Assembly (NCBI GenBank): GCA_028699365.1
Contig: JAQVUQ010000163.1
Location: forward strand, 1 to 6,504
Length of the DNA: 6,504 bases
From: a bacterium
Lineage (GTDB): Bacteria; UBP13; UBA5359
Direction of reading: 5' to 3'
Below the pieces are notes generated by a model. It worked only from the letters and a program-made list of their open reading frames with translations. It made no database searches and was not told where the DNA came from. Of this stretch, positions 1 to 6,212 are shown in pieces. Made by a program: the position numbers and the translations under genes. Every line of letters begins with the position of its first letter. Position 1 is the first letter of the stretch.

Positions 1-130
1 GCTGGCCAGAATGATGTCCATCAATTACATCGGAGATTACACCACGCTCTATCTGGCACTGCTTAACAACGCCGATCCCATGGATATCAGCGCCATCAAC
101 TACCTGAAGGCCGAACTGGCCAAGGTGTGA
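1..130 (+). CDS. Bifunctional phosphoglucose/phosphomannose isomerase, C-terminal fragment
   Basis: The frame is open from base 2 and ends at TGA 128-130, giving the last 42 residues of a protein whose start lies outside the window. The segment INYIGDYTTLYLALLNNADP, followed by ISAINYLKAEL, matches the C-terminal end of the SIS-fold bifunctional glucose-6-phosphate/mannose-6-phosphate isomerases. Those proteins typically end with a 'YLGDYVSxYLALLxxVDPTPVxAIxxLK' pattern. The family interconverts glucose-6-P or mannose-6-P with fructose-6-P in the cytoplasm. The catalytic residues lie upstream and cannot be checked. The next gene is a ROK sugar kinase, so a hexose-phosphate role fits the context. 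The assignment rests on one short motif, but that motif is distinctive. Confidence 0.8.
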   Translation, partial: LARMMSINYIGDYTTLYLALLNNADPMDISAINYLKAELAKV

Positions 131-169
131 TTGGGGTCCGTTTGCAAGTATTGGGGTCCGGTATTGGGG
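130..169. repeat. GGGGTCC-type short direct repeats after the isomerase stop
   Basis: ATTGGGGTCCG occurs exactly at 130-140 and 150-160. A third, shortened copy (ATTGGGG) lies at 163-169. The first copy overlaps the last base of the isomerase stop codon. Its continuation GGTCCGTTTG (135-144) has an exact inverted match CAAACGGACC at 297-306, so this repeat and its complement lie on both sides of the octamer arrays. The function is unknown. Confidence 0.6.
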
Positions 170-172
170 CTA

Positions 173-190
173 AGGCACAAAGGCACACAA
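173..190. repeat. Octamer tandem repeat AGGCACAA, left array
   Basis: Two 8-base units, AGGCACAA (173-180) and AGGCACAC (181-188), stand head to tail, followed by AA. The 15-mer at 173-187 recurs directly at 213-227 and as its exact reverse complement at 316-330. Confidence 0.8.
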
Positions 191-212
191 CTGAAAGCAG
201 GTAATCCGGGTC

Positions 213-231
213 AGGCACAAAGGCACAAAGG
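213..231. repeat. Octamer tandem repeat AGGCACAA, middle array
   Basis: Two perfect units of AGGCACAA (213-220 and 221-228) are followed by AGG. This is a direct copy of the left array, 40 bases downstream of it. The bases just after it read GGTTTAGCA (230-238), a 9-mer that also occurs inside the octamer array at 6268-6276 at the other end of the window. Confidence 0.8.
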
Positions 232-314
232 TTTAGCATAGCTACCCAAGCCTTTATGGAGCCAGATCCAGGAAGTTCACTTGAAATAGTGCCCAACAAA
301 CGGACCAGCACCCT

Positions 315-338
315 CTGTGCCTTTGTGCCTCTGTGCCT
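315..338. repeat. Inverted octamer tandem repeat YTGTGCCT, right array
   Basis: Three perfect 8-base units stand head to tail: CTGTGCCT (315-322), TTGTGCCT (323-330) and CTGTGCCT (331-338). They are the reverse complement of the AGGCACAA units upstream. The stretch 316-330 is an exact 15-base inverted match to both 173-187 and 213-227. In RNA this could pair with either upstream array, giving two alternative long-range stems ahead of the kinase start. Confidence 0.8.
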
Positions 339-356
339 TAACATACAAATGGACCT

Positions 357-362
357 GGGGGA
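357..362 (+). promoter_or_regulatory. Ribosome binding site that sets the ROK kinase start
   Basis: GGGGGA at 357-362 is the only purine-rich Shine-Dalgarno-like stretch near the two candidate ATGs. It abuts the ATG at 363 but lies six bases before the ATG at 369, so the second ATG is the better start. Pairing with the anti-SD would need a G-U wobble in the centre. Confidence 0.5.
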
Positions 363-368
363 ATGCAA

Positions 369-1328
369 ATGCGCTACATCATAGGCATCGATCTGGGCGG
401 CACCAATACGGTGGCCGCCCTGGCATATGAGGACGGGACGATAGTAGTCCGTGACAGAACCGAGACCATGGCCAACTCCGGCTTTGCCAATGTGGTAAGC
501 CGTATGGCCGATCTGGTCCAGCGGTTGATGGTCGATGCCGGCATCGGTTATGAGCAGGTGGAGGGCATCGGCATGGGCGTGCCCGGCTACCTGAATATGG
601 AGAGCGGCGTTGTTTATTTCTCTCCCAACTTTGCCGGCTGGACCGATGTCCCGCTGGTGGAGGAGTTCCGCAAGCATGTTCCGTTGCCCGTTTATATAGT
701 CAATGATGTTAATTCACATGCTTTGGGAGAATATCGCTTCGGGGCCGGACGCGGGGCAGAATACGTTGCCGTCCTGGCTCTGGGTACGGGTGTGGGCGGC
801 GGCCTGGTTCTTGGCGGCCGGCTTTACGTCGGCTCCACCGAGGGCGGCGGCGAACTGGGCCATATGATCGTGGACCCGGACGGGCCGCGATGCGGCTGCG
901 GTAATTACGGCTGCCTGGAAGCCTTTGCCAAGGCACAGGCTATAGCCGACAGGGCGGCCATGAAGCTGCAGCAGGGCAGGCGCTCCGTTATCCCCGGGAT
1001 GGTGGGCGGCGATATTCGCTCTATAACTCCGGCCGTGGTGGCCAAAGCCGCTGAAGCCGGGGATGAGGCGGCTATTGAGGTCTGGGATGAGGTAGGTATG
1101 TACGTCGGTATAGCGGCCGCCGGGTTGATCCAGGCTCTCAGCCCTCAGGTCATAGTCATCGGCGGCGGTATATCCAGGGCCGGTAATCTTCTGATGGATC
1201 CCATCAGAAGGACGGTGGAGGCCCGGTCGCTGCTGGTGCCTGCGTCCACTTGCCGGCTGGAACTGTCACCGCTGGGTGATGACGCCGGCCTTCTGGGGGC
1301 GGTATCGCTGGTGATTGGCAAGCGCTGA
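369..1328 (+). CDS. ROK-family sugar kinase, probable glucokinase
   Basis: 319-residue cytoplasmic kinase expected to phosphorylate glucose or a related hexose with ATP. The N-terminal phosphate loop GIDLGGTNT (residues 6-14) is typical of ROK proteins. VNDVNSHALGE (111-121) carries the probable catalytic base Asp113. ALGTGVGGG (137-145) is the second phosphate-binding motif. EGGGELGH (158-165) followed by CGCGNYGCLE (175-184) gives the ROK zinc site (His165, Cys175, Cys177, Cys182) and sugar-contacting glutamates. IVIGGGIS near the C-terminus is the adenosine-side glycine motif. There is no N-terminal DNA-binding domain, so this is a kinase and not a ROK repressor. Length is normal for the family. 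ATG 369 was preferred over ATG 363 because of SD spacing. The neighbouring isomerase supports a glucose-entry role. An N-acetylglucosamine, N-acetylmannosamine or fructose kinase cannot be excluded. Confidence 0.88.
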   Translation: MRYIIGIDLGGTNTVAALAYEDGTIVVRDRTETMANSGFANVVSRMADLVQRLMVDAGIGYEQVEGIGMGVPGYLNMESGVVYFSPNFAGWTDVPLVEEFRKHVPLPVYIVNDVNSHALGEYRFGAGRGAEYVAVLALGTGVGGGLVLGGRLYVGSTEGGGELGHMIVDPDGPRCGCGNYGCLEAFAKAQAIADRAAMKLQQGRRSVIPGMVGGDIRSITPAVVAKAAEAGDEAAIEVWDEVGMYVGIAAAGLIQALSPQVIVIGGGISRAGNLLMDPIRRTVEARSLLVPASTCRLELSPLGDDAGLLGAVSLVIGKR

Positions 1329-1368
1329 GTCCGGTTTAGTCCCGCTGGTGGCCGGGTAGAAAAGAATC

Positions 1369-2100
1369 GTGCATGAAAAAGACAGATCATCGATACACGG
1401 TTCTTTTAAGGTGGGACGAATGCTGGGCATACCGGTGGACGTCAGCTACGGCTGGTTCGCCATGTTTGCCGTGCTTTCCGCCGGTCTGGCGCTGATCTAC
1501 TTTCCCGGACGCGTGGACGGCCTGTCACCGTTCTATAGATGGATGGCGGGAGCGCTTGTCTCGTTGCTGGTCTTTGCCTCGGTTATCCTGCACGAGGTGG
1601 GGCATTCTCTGGTAGCCCGGTATTACGGTGTCGTTATCGAAGGCATCGAGCTCTTCCTTCTGGGAGGGCTTTCCAGAATGCAACGGGAGCCGGAGCATGC
1701 TACGGCCGAATTCTGGGTGGCTCTGGCCGGTCCGTTATCGTCGTTAGCGCTGGCCGGAGGCCTGAACCTGCTGACAAGAGTGGTCGCGTCCCTGCCCGTA
1801 GCAGAGATAGTGCCGGCTGCACTGATCTATCTCTTTCTGGTCAATCTTCTGTTGGGCATCTTCAACCTTCTGCCGGGATTTCCCATGGACGGGGGCAGGG
1901 TGCTGAAGAGCGTAATCTGGGGGCTTACCGGGAACAGAGAGAAGGCTGCGGACATATCGATATCCGTCGGGGTCGCCCTGGCATTGGCGCTGGCTCTGGG
2001 AGGCTTTCTTCTGCTTCTCACGGGCACCTGGGCGGGCATCTGGCTGATGCTGACAGGCTGGATGTTGAACAAATCCGCCAGAGGTGGGGAGGGGCGGTAA
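1369..2100 (+). CDS. M50 site-2-type intramembrane zinc metalloprotease
   Basis: 243-residue polytopic membrane protein. It starts at GTG 1369, just ahead of the conserved opening SFKVGRMLGIPVDVSYGWF (residues 12-30). HEVGH (75-79) at the end of the second hydrophobic segment supplies two zinc-binding histidines and the catalytic Glu76. FNLLPGFPMDGGRVL (165-179) supplies the third zinc ligand, Asp174. Hydrophobic segments lie at about 27-45, 57-75, 113-133, 147-168, 198-217 and 219-233. Many relatives carry a pair of C-terminal CBS domains, and this one lacks them, ending soon after the last membrane segment. Family members cut membrane-spanning segments, often of anti-sigma factors or signal-peptide remnants; the substrate here is not evident. 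The RBS before GTG 1369 is weak, and the in-frame ATG at 1420 would remove conserved residues. It follows the kinase by 40 bases and precedes the RseC-like gene by one base. Confidence 0.9.
   Translation: MHEKDRSSIHGSFKVGRMLGIPVDVSYGWFAMFAVLSAGLALIYFPGRVDGLSPFYRWMAGALVSLLVFASVILHEVGHSLVARYYGVVIEGIELFLLGGLSRMQREPEHATAEFWVALAGPLSSLALAGGLNLLTRVVASLPVAEIVPAALIYLFLVNLLLGIFNLLPGFPMDGGRVLKSVIWGLTGNREKAADISISVGVALALALALGGFLLLLTGTWAGIWLMLTGWMLNKSARGGEGR
2087..2094 (+). promoter_or_regulatory. Ribosome binding site for the RseC-like gene, inside the M50 3' end
   Basis: GGGAGGGG lies in the last codons of the protease gene and contains GGAGG (2088-2092), nine bases before TTG 2102. It favours TTG 2102 over the in-frame GTG at 2084, which would sit ahead of this site. 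The arrangement suggests translation of the two genes is coupled. Confidence 0.6.
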
Positions 2101-2101
2101 A

Positions 2102-2509
2102 TTGGTAGAACACGGCACGGTTATCAGAGTTGAGGGAGATTTCGCCCTGGTGGAGTTCAGGCGGGGCAGCGAGTGTGCCCGCTGCGGGCTCTGTCAGTCC
2201 AGCCCGGCAGGCACTGCCGTCATGCTCTGCCGTAATTCCTTAAAAGCTGTGGTCGGCGATGCGGTAAAGGTGGAGATCGGCTCCGTCCAGCTCCTGCGCG
2301 GCTCAGCCGTGGTGTACCTGCTTCCTCTTCTGATAATGTTTATCGGCTATGCTCTGGGAAGTCGTATCTCAGAGAACGCCGGTGTGCTGGTCTCGGTTCT
2401 GGCGCTGCTTCTGACCTTTACAGCCATCAGATGGTACAGCCGGCGCCACGGCCTGTCGCTTACTTCAGAGATAATCGAAATAACGGAACCCTGGCGGGCG
2501 TATCCCTGA
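2102..2509 (+). CDS. RseC/MucC-like (SoxR-reducing system) membrane protein
   Basis: 135-residue protein when started at TTG 2102. It opens VEHGTVIRVEGDFALVEF, a small beta-rich N-terminal domain. A cysteine cluster follows: Cys25, Cys28, Cys31 and Cys43 (CARCGLC, then C twelve residues on). Two hydrophobic helices follow at about 68-86 and 93-109, then a short basic tail (RWYSRRHG). This order of Cys-rich N-domain plus two membrane helices is that of RseC/MucC. In Escherichia coli RseC is encoded with the sigma-E regulators, and it is also grouped with the Rsx/Rnf-type complex that keeps SoxR reduced. The biochemical role is poorly defined; the cysteines suggest redox sensing or metal/Fe-S binding, which is inference. 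No sigma factor, SoxR or Rnf gene is visible here. An alternative start at GTG 2084 would add six residues. Confidence 0.8.
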   Translation: MVEHGTVIRVEGDFALVEFRRGSECARCGLCQSSPAGTAVMLCRNSLKAVVGDAVKVEIGSVQLLRGSAVVYLLPLLIMFIGYALGSRISENAGVLVSVLALLLTFTAIRWYSRRHGLSLTSEIIEITEPWRAYP

Positions 2510-2563
2510 TCCCGTTTAAAATTCTCCTCTGAGGGGTATCCTTATACCATCACTTTAGCGGAC

Positions 2564-4369
2564 GTGAGGGTAAGGAACTTGGGTAGATGCCTGGGGCAGA
2601 CATTGCTATACGGATTCGTCATTCTTCTCTTTATTCTTCTGATAACAAATCTTAATCAGCAGCCGGGCGGGCTATCCAGGATAAGCTACAGCGAGTTCAA
2701 CAGCCTGGTGGCTGAGGGTAAGGTAAAGGATGTCACGCTGGGGCAGGATGAGATAACCGGTCACCTGTCGGACGGCAGCGTTTTCAGCACCTATCGCGTG
2801 GAAGATGCCTCCCTTTATCAGCGTCTGGAAAAGGCCGGCGTAACGGTTAACGGTAAAAGGAGCAGTACCGGCATATCCTTATGGCTCTCCATATTCTCCC
2901 TGCTGTTGCCGGTACTGGTCATTGCCGGCATGTGGGCTATCTTTTCCCGGCAGACGCAGACCGACGGCAATCAGGCCATGTCCTTCGGCAAGAGCAAAGC
3001 CACCATGCTTACGGATAACCGCCCTAAGGTAACCTTCAGCGATGTAGCCGGGGTGGACGAGGCTGAAGAGGAGCTTCAGGAAGTGGTGGAGTTCCTCAAG
3101 GATCACCGTCGGTTTGAAGTTCTGGGGGCCACCGTTCCCAAGGGAGTTTTACTGCTGGGGCCTCCGGGATCCGGCAAAACTCTGCTGGCCAGGGCCGTGG
3201 CCGGAGAGGCTGGTGTACCCTTCTTCTTTATCAGCGGATCCAACTTTGTGGAGATGTTTGTGGGAGTGGGCGCTTCCCGCGTCCGGGATCTCTTTGCCCA
3301 GGCCAAGAAGAACGCGCCCTGTATAGTCTTCATCGACGAAATAGATGCCGTCGGGCGGCAGAGAGGCGCCGGTCTGGGCGGCGGCCATGACGAGCGCGAA
3401 CAGACCCTGAACCAGTTGCTGGTGGAGATGGACGGCTTCGAGGCCCACACCCAGGTTATCGTCATAGCCGCCACCAATCGTCCCGATATCTTGGATCCGG
3501 CCCTGCTGCGCGCCGGACGCTTCGACCGTCGCGTTACCGTCGATAACCCTGACGTAACGGGGCGGGAAGCCATACTCAAGGTACATGTTCGTGGAAAGCC
3601 CCTTGATGAGGATGTGGACCTGGCCATCCTGGCACGGCGCACCCCCGGCTTTTCCGGAGCGGATATAGCCAATATGGTCAATGAAGCGGCTATTCTGGCG
3701 GCCCGGGTCAATCGTCATAATGTCAGCATGGCCCAGTTTGAATCCTCCATAGACCGCGTTGTGGCCGGTCCGGAGCGAAAGAGCCGGATAATCAGCAGTC
3801 GTGAGAAGGAGATAGTGGCCTACCATGAAACAGGTCACGCCATGGTGGCCTGGCTGCTTCCCGATACCGATCCGGTCCATAAGATCTCCATTCTGCCGCG
3901 CGGTATGGCCCTGGGATACACCATGCAGCTTCCTATGGAAGACAGATACCTGATAAGCAAGACCGAACTGACCCATCGTATTGCCGTCATGCTAGGCGGC
4001 CGGGCAGCGGAAAAGATGGTCTTCAACGAGATCACTACCGGCGCCCAGAACGATATCCAGCAGGCAACCGAGATAGCCCGCCGCATGATGACCGAGTACG
4101 GCATGAGCGATGTTCTGGGGCCGCTGACCCTGGGCCATAAGCAGGAGCAGGTCTTCCTGGGGCGCGATCTGATGGAAGAGCGCAACTACAGCGATGAAGT
4201 GGCCAATGCCATAGATCATGAAATACATAACCTGGTGGATAACTGCTACAAAATTGCCGAGGAGATAATCACCAGGCATCGCTGGAGCATGGACAGAATA
4301 GCCAAAGCTCTGATGGAGCGAGAGACCATAGAAGGTGAAGAACTGAATCAACTCTTTGAAAAAACATAA
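2564..4369 (+). CDS. ftsH: ATP-dependent zinc metalloprotease FtsH
   Basis: 601-residue membrane-anchored AAA+ protease that extracts and degrades misfolded membrane proteins and short-lived regulators, acting as a hexamer. Membrane helices lie at about 13-29 and 105-127, flanking a small extracytoplasmic domain. The AAA module has Walker A GPPGSGKT (199-206), pore motif FVG (232-234), Walker B IVFIDE (254-259) and the second region of homology [20 protein letters not shown] (304-323) with arginine fingers Arg316 and Arg319. The peptidase part has HETGH (421-425, catalytic Glu422) and the third zinc ligand Asp497 in GAQND. All key residues are intact and length is normal. The start is uncertain: GTG 2564 has no clear SD, while TTG 2579 has GAGGG eight bases upstream and would drop five residues. 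The 54-base gap upstream holds a small hairpin (GGTAT/ATACC, 2535-2548) and only weak promoter-like sequence. Confidence 0.97.
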   Translation: MRVRNLGRCLGQTLLYGFVILLFILLITNLNQQPGGLSRISYSEFNSLVAEGKVKDVTLGQDEITGHLSDGSVFSTYRVEDASLYQRLEKAGVTVNGKRSSTGISLWLSIFSLLLPVLVIAGMWAIFSRQTQTDGNQAMSFGKSKATMLTDNRPKVTFSDVAGVDEAEEELQEVVEFLKDHRRFEVLGATVPKGVLLLGPPGSGKTLLARAVAGEAGVPFFFISGSNFVEMFVGVGASRVRDLFAQAKKNAPCIVFIDEIDAVGRQRGAGLGGGHDEREQTLNQLLVEMDGFEAHTQVIVIAATNRPDILDPALLRAGRFDRRVTVDNPDVTGREAILKVHVRGKPLDEDVDLAILARRTPGFSGADIANMVNEAAILAARVNRHNVSMAQFESSIDRVVAGPERKSRIISSREKEIVAYHETGHAMVAWLLPDTDPVHKISILPRGMALGYTMQLPMEDRYLISKTELTHRIAVMLGGRAAEKMVFNEITTGAQNDIQQATEIARRMMTEYGMSDVLGPLTLGHKQEQVFLGRDLMEERNYSDEVANAIDHEIHNLVDNCYKIAEEIITRHRWSMDRIAKALMERETIEGEELNQLFEKT

Positions 4370-4410
4370 CAAGGAGAAACAAAACCGCATCTGGAATAGT
4401 ATATATAAGG

Positions 4411-4435
4411 CACGGCTCCGCTCCGGCGGGCTGTG
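4411..4435 (+). other. UNCG-capped hairpin between ftsH and the amidase gene
   Basis: CACGGC (4411-4416) pairs with GCTGTG (4430-4435) with one G-U. After a bulged T4417, CCGC (4418-4421) pairs with GCGG (4426-4429), closing the loop TCCG. C(UCCG)G is a UNCG-class tetraloop, which is unusually stable in RNA. ATATAT blocks at 4401-4406 and 4441-4446 could extend the stem. There is no T-run after it on either strand, so it is not a standard intrinsic terminator. It ends 26 bases before the amidase start, just ahead of the GGTGAT SD. It could be an atypical terminator, an mRNA processing or stability element, or a leader structure. Confidence 0.55.
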
Positions 4436-4461
4436 ACAAAATATATCAGGGTGATTACCGG

Positions 4462-6165
4462 ATGCATCGTATCAAACTCCTCTATGGTGCCTTGGCGCTC
4501 TTTCTTTTCTCTCTTGTTACAGGCGTACAAGCGGCGCCCTCATCTGCTGCCAGACTGGTGGTGGCCGGACATGTCAACCCTTCGGCTCAGGTTGAATGGC
4601 AGGGTGAAGAGGCGCAGGTCCGTGCCGCAGACATACTCTCTCCTCTGGGCATCAAACCGGATATCGACAGAAGCGGAAGGCAGATGGTCTTTACTCTGCC
4701 GGACAAGAGCCGGGTCCAGTTGGCTGTGGGCAACGACGCCCTTCGTATAGACGGCAAGCCCAGCCCGCTGGGAGCGGCGGTTACCGGGGCCAAAGGGGAG
4801 TTTATCGTTCCACTGCGTGCTTTTGCCAGAGCGATGGGATTGAGTGCCCGCTGGGATGAAGACCGCACCAATATTGTTGTCACCCCGCGAATAGACGATG
4901 TCAGCATTGTCCATGAAGAGAAGTCCGTCAAGTTTATCTTTTCAGGGCTTTACCCGCTGCACGGCGATGTTCAAAGTCTGGTGCGTCCCAGACGTATTTT
5001 TATGGATGTGAGGCATGCGGTCCTCATGGGCCAGGCGCGTGAGGAAAAGATGGGGCGCAGCCCGGTGGTTTCGGCCAGGGTCAGCCAGAACTGGCTCGAT
5101 CCGGACGTGGTGCGGCTGGTGGTGGACCTGGACGGCCCGGCCAATTACAGCCTGGACGAGGACGATAACCGCCTGGTGCTGACCGTGGGATGTTCCGCTT
5201 CAACCGCTAAACCCGGTCATGAAGAGCCGGCAAAAGGTAAGGTCAAAAGCCCTGATACGGTATCCGGCGGAGATAGGGCCCGCATAGAGGATATATCTTT
5301 CGAAGCTGCTTCCGACAGGATAACGCGGGTGACGGTAAACGCTTCCAGGCCGGTCAAGTATGCTGCCATGATGCTGCAAAACCCCGACAGGCTGGTGGTG
5401 GATCTCTATGAGGCCGTCAGACCGTTGATGCTGCCCAAATTCGTCAGCAGCGGCAAAGGCCCGATCAGGAAAGCTCGCATCAGCCAGTTCCAGCTCAAGC
5501 CGGCGGTGGTCAGGCTGGTGCTTGATCTCAACGGGCCTACAGGCTACCGCAGCTATGAGGACCCCGATGATCCCGGCAAGGTGATCATCGAAGTGGGGCA
5601 TACCATCTTCTCCAGCAAGACCATCGTCCTGGACCCCGGACACGGCGGTTCCGATCCCGGTGCCATCGGGCCCAGCTCACTGCGGGAATCCCGTGTGGTG
5701 ATGGATGTCGCCGCCCGGCTGAATACTCTGCTGCAGGCAGCCGGAGCCAGGTCCCTGATGACGCGCAGCGATGATACATTCGTTTCTCTGGACGGGCGAG
5801 TCAGCTATGCCGAGGCCAACAACGCCGATCTGTATGTGAGCATACATGCCAACGCCATGCCCACCGGGCAGGCCACCGGCATCGAGACGTATTACTGCAC
5901 GCCGCAATCGGCCGGCCTGGCTCAGGCGCTGCATCGCTCAATGGTGCGCAGCCTGCCCTCACCGGACAGGCGGGTTCGCCAGGCCAGGTTCCTGGTCATC
6001 AGGAAGTCCAGAATGCCGTCCGTGCTGCTGGAAATAGGCTTCATATCCTCGCCGGAGGAGGAAGCCCTGCTGGCTTCTCCCGATTACCGTCAGAAGGTGG
6101 CCAGAGCCATATACGACGGTCTGGAGGAGTATCTGCTGGATTCACAGCAGGCCGTTCTGCCCTGA
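4462..6165 (+). CDS. Secreted N-acetylmuramoyl-L-alanine amidase (AMIN-AMIN-Amidase_3)
   Basis: 567-residue exported peptidoglycan hydrolase that cleaves the bond between N-acetylmuramic acid and L-alanine of the stem peptide. An N-terminal signal peptide (basic HRIK, hydrophobic core 6-20, cleavage probably after VQA at 24) is followed by four parts. Residues about 30-141 resemble a copper-amine-oxidase N-terminal-like domain (FIVPLRAFARAMGLSARWD). Residues 145-243 and 274-380 are two AMIN-type beta domains (RRIFMDVRH; PDRLVVDLYEAVRP). They are joined by a charged linker. Residues 387-560 are the Amidase_3 catalytic domain. Zinc ligands are His394 (DPGHGG), Glu409 and His462 (SIHAN); the catalytic glutamate is Glu524 (LLEIGF). 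AMIN domains bind peptidoglycan or target division sites in known amidases. GGTGAT (4450-4455), six bases before ATG, fits as SD. The preceding 92-base spacer with a hairpin suggests partly separate expression from ftsH. Confidence 0.93.
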   Translation: MHRIKLLYGALALFLFSLVTGVQAAPSSAARLVVAGHVNPSAQVEWQGEEAQVRAADILSPLGIKPDIDRSGRQMVFTLPDKSRVQLAVGNDALRIDGKPSPLGAAVTGAKGEFIVPLRAFARAMGLSARWDEDRTNIVVTPRIDDVSIVHEEKSVKFIFSGLYPLHGDVQSLVRPRRIFMDVRHAVLMGQAREEKMGRSPVVSARVSQNWLDPDVVRLVVDLDGPANYSLDEDDNRLVLTVGCSASTAKPGHEEPAKGKVKSPDTVSGGDRARIEDISFEAASDRITRVTVNASRPVKYAAMMLQNPDRLVVDLYEAVRPLMLPKFVSSGKGPIRKARISQFQLKPAVVRLVLDLNGPTGYRSYEDPDDPGKVIIEVGHTIFSSKTIVLDPGHGGSDPGAIGPSSLRESRVVMDVAARLNTLLQAAGARSLMTRSDDTFVSLDGRVSYAEANNADLYVSIHANAMPTGQATGIETYYCTPQSAGLAQALHRSMVRSLPSPDRRVRQARFLVIRKSRMPSVLLEIGFISSPEEEALLASPDYRQKVARAIYDGLEEYLLDSQQAVLP

Positions 6166-6174
6166 TTTTGTCCA

Positions 6175-6207
6175 GCATTCCGAAATCCGCATTCCGCATT
6201 TGAAATC
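6175..6207. repeat. Heptamer tandem repeat (CATTCCG type)
   Basis: Seven-base units stand head to tail: CATTCCG (6176-6182), AAATCCG (6183-6189), CATTCCG (6190-6196), then a degenerate CATTTGA (6197-6203). GCATTCCG is exactly duplicated at 6175-6182 and 6189-6196, and GAAATC recurs at 6182-6187 and 6202-6207. The array starts ten bases after the amidase stop. It resembles the short tandemly repeated heptamers known from intergenic DNA of cyanobacteria in style, not in sequence. Confidence 0.65.
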
Positions 6208-6212
6208 TCCCC

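Noticed and set aside
131-362. CRISPR array or tRNA in the left spacer
   Set aside because: The repeats are 8-15 bases, directly abutting or irregularly spaced and in both orientations, unlike CRISPR repeat-spacer units. No cloverleaf fold or tRNA-type acceptor and T-arm could be found.
256-384. 42-codon + strand ORF from ATG 256 overlapping the kinase start
   Set aside because: It lacks an SD, and its middle (LCAFVPLCL) is just the octamer read as protein. It runs into the kinase gene in another frame.
96-677. 193-residue minus-strand ORF across the left spacer and kinase start
   Set aside because: It overlaps the isomerase end and the well-supported kinase on the opposite strand. Its C-terminal half is the translation of the octamer repeats (runs such as LCAFVP and LCALAP), and it shows no family motif.
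1539-2108. 189-residue + strand ORF in another frame of the M50 gene
   Set aside because: The M50 frame has HEVGH and the NLLPGFPMDGG motif plus regular membrane segments. The alternative frame is low in hydrophobic segments and motif-free.
3103-3976. Long minus-strand ORFs (202 and 275 residues) opposite ftsH
   Set aside because: They are antisense shadows of a strongly conserved AAA+/peptidase coding region, with no recognisable motif and no SD support.
4433-4750. 105-residue + strand ORF starting at GTG 4433 inside the amidase start region
   Set aside because: It begins within the 3' arm of the UNCG hairpin and overlaps the amidase signal peptide and first domain in another frame, with no family resemblance.
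6133-6170. Intrinsic terminator at the end of the amidase gene
   Set aside because: CTGCTG/CAGCAG (6133-6150) and GCAG/CTGC (6147-6160) form only weak stems within the coding end. The following T-run is four bases and is separated from both stems.
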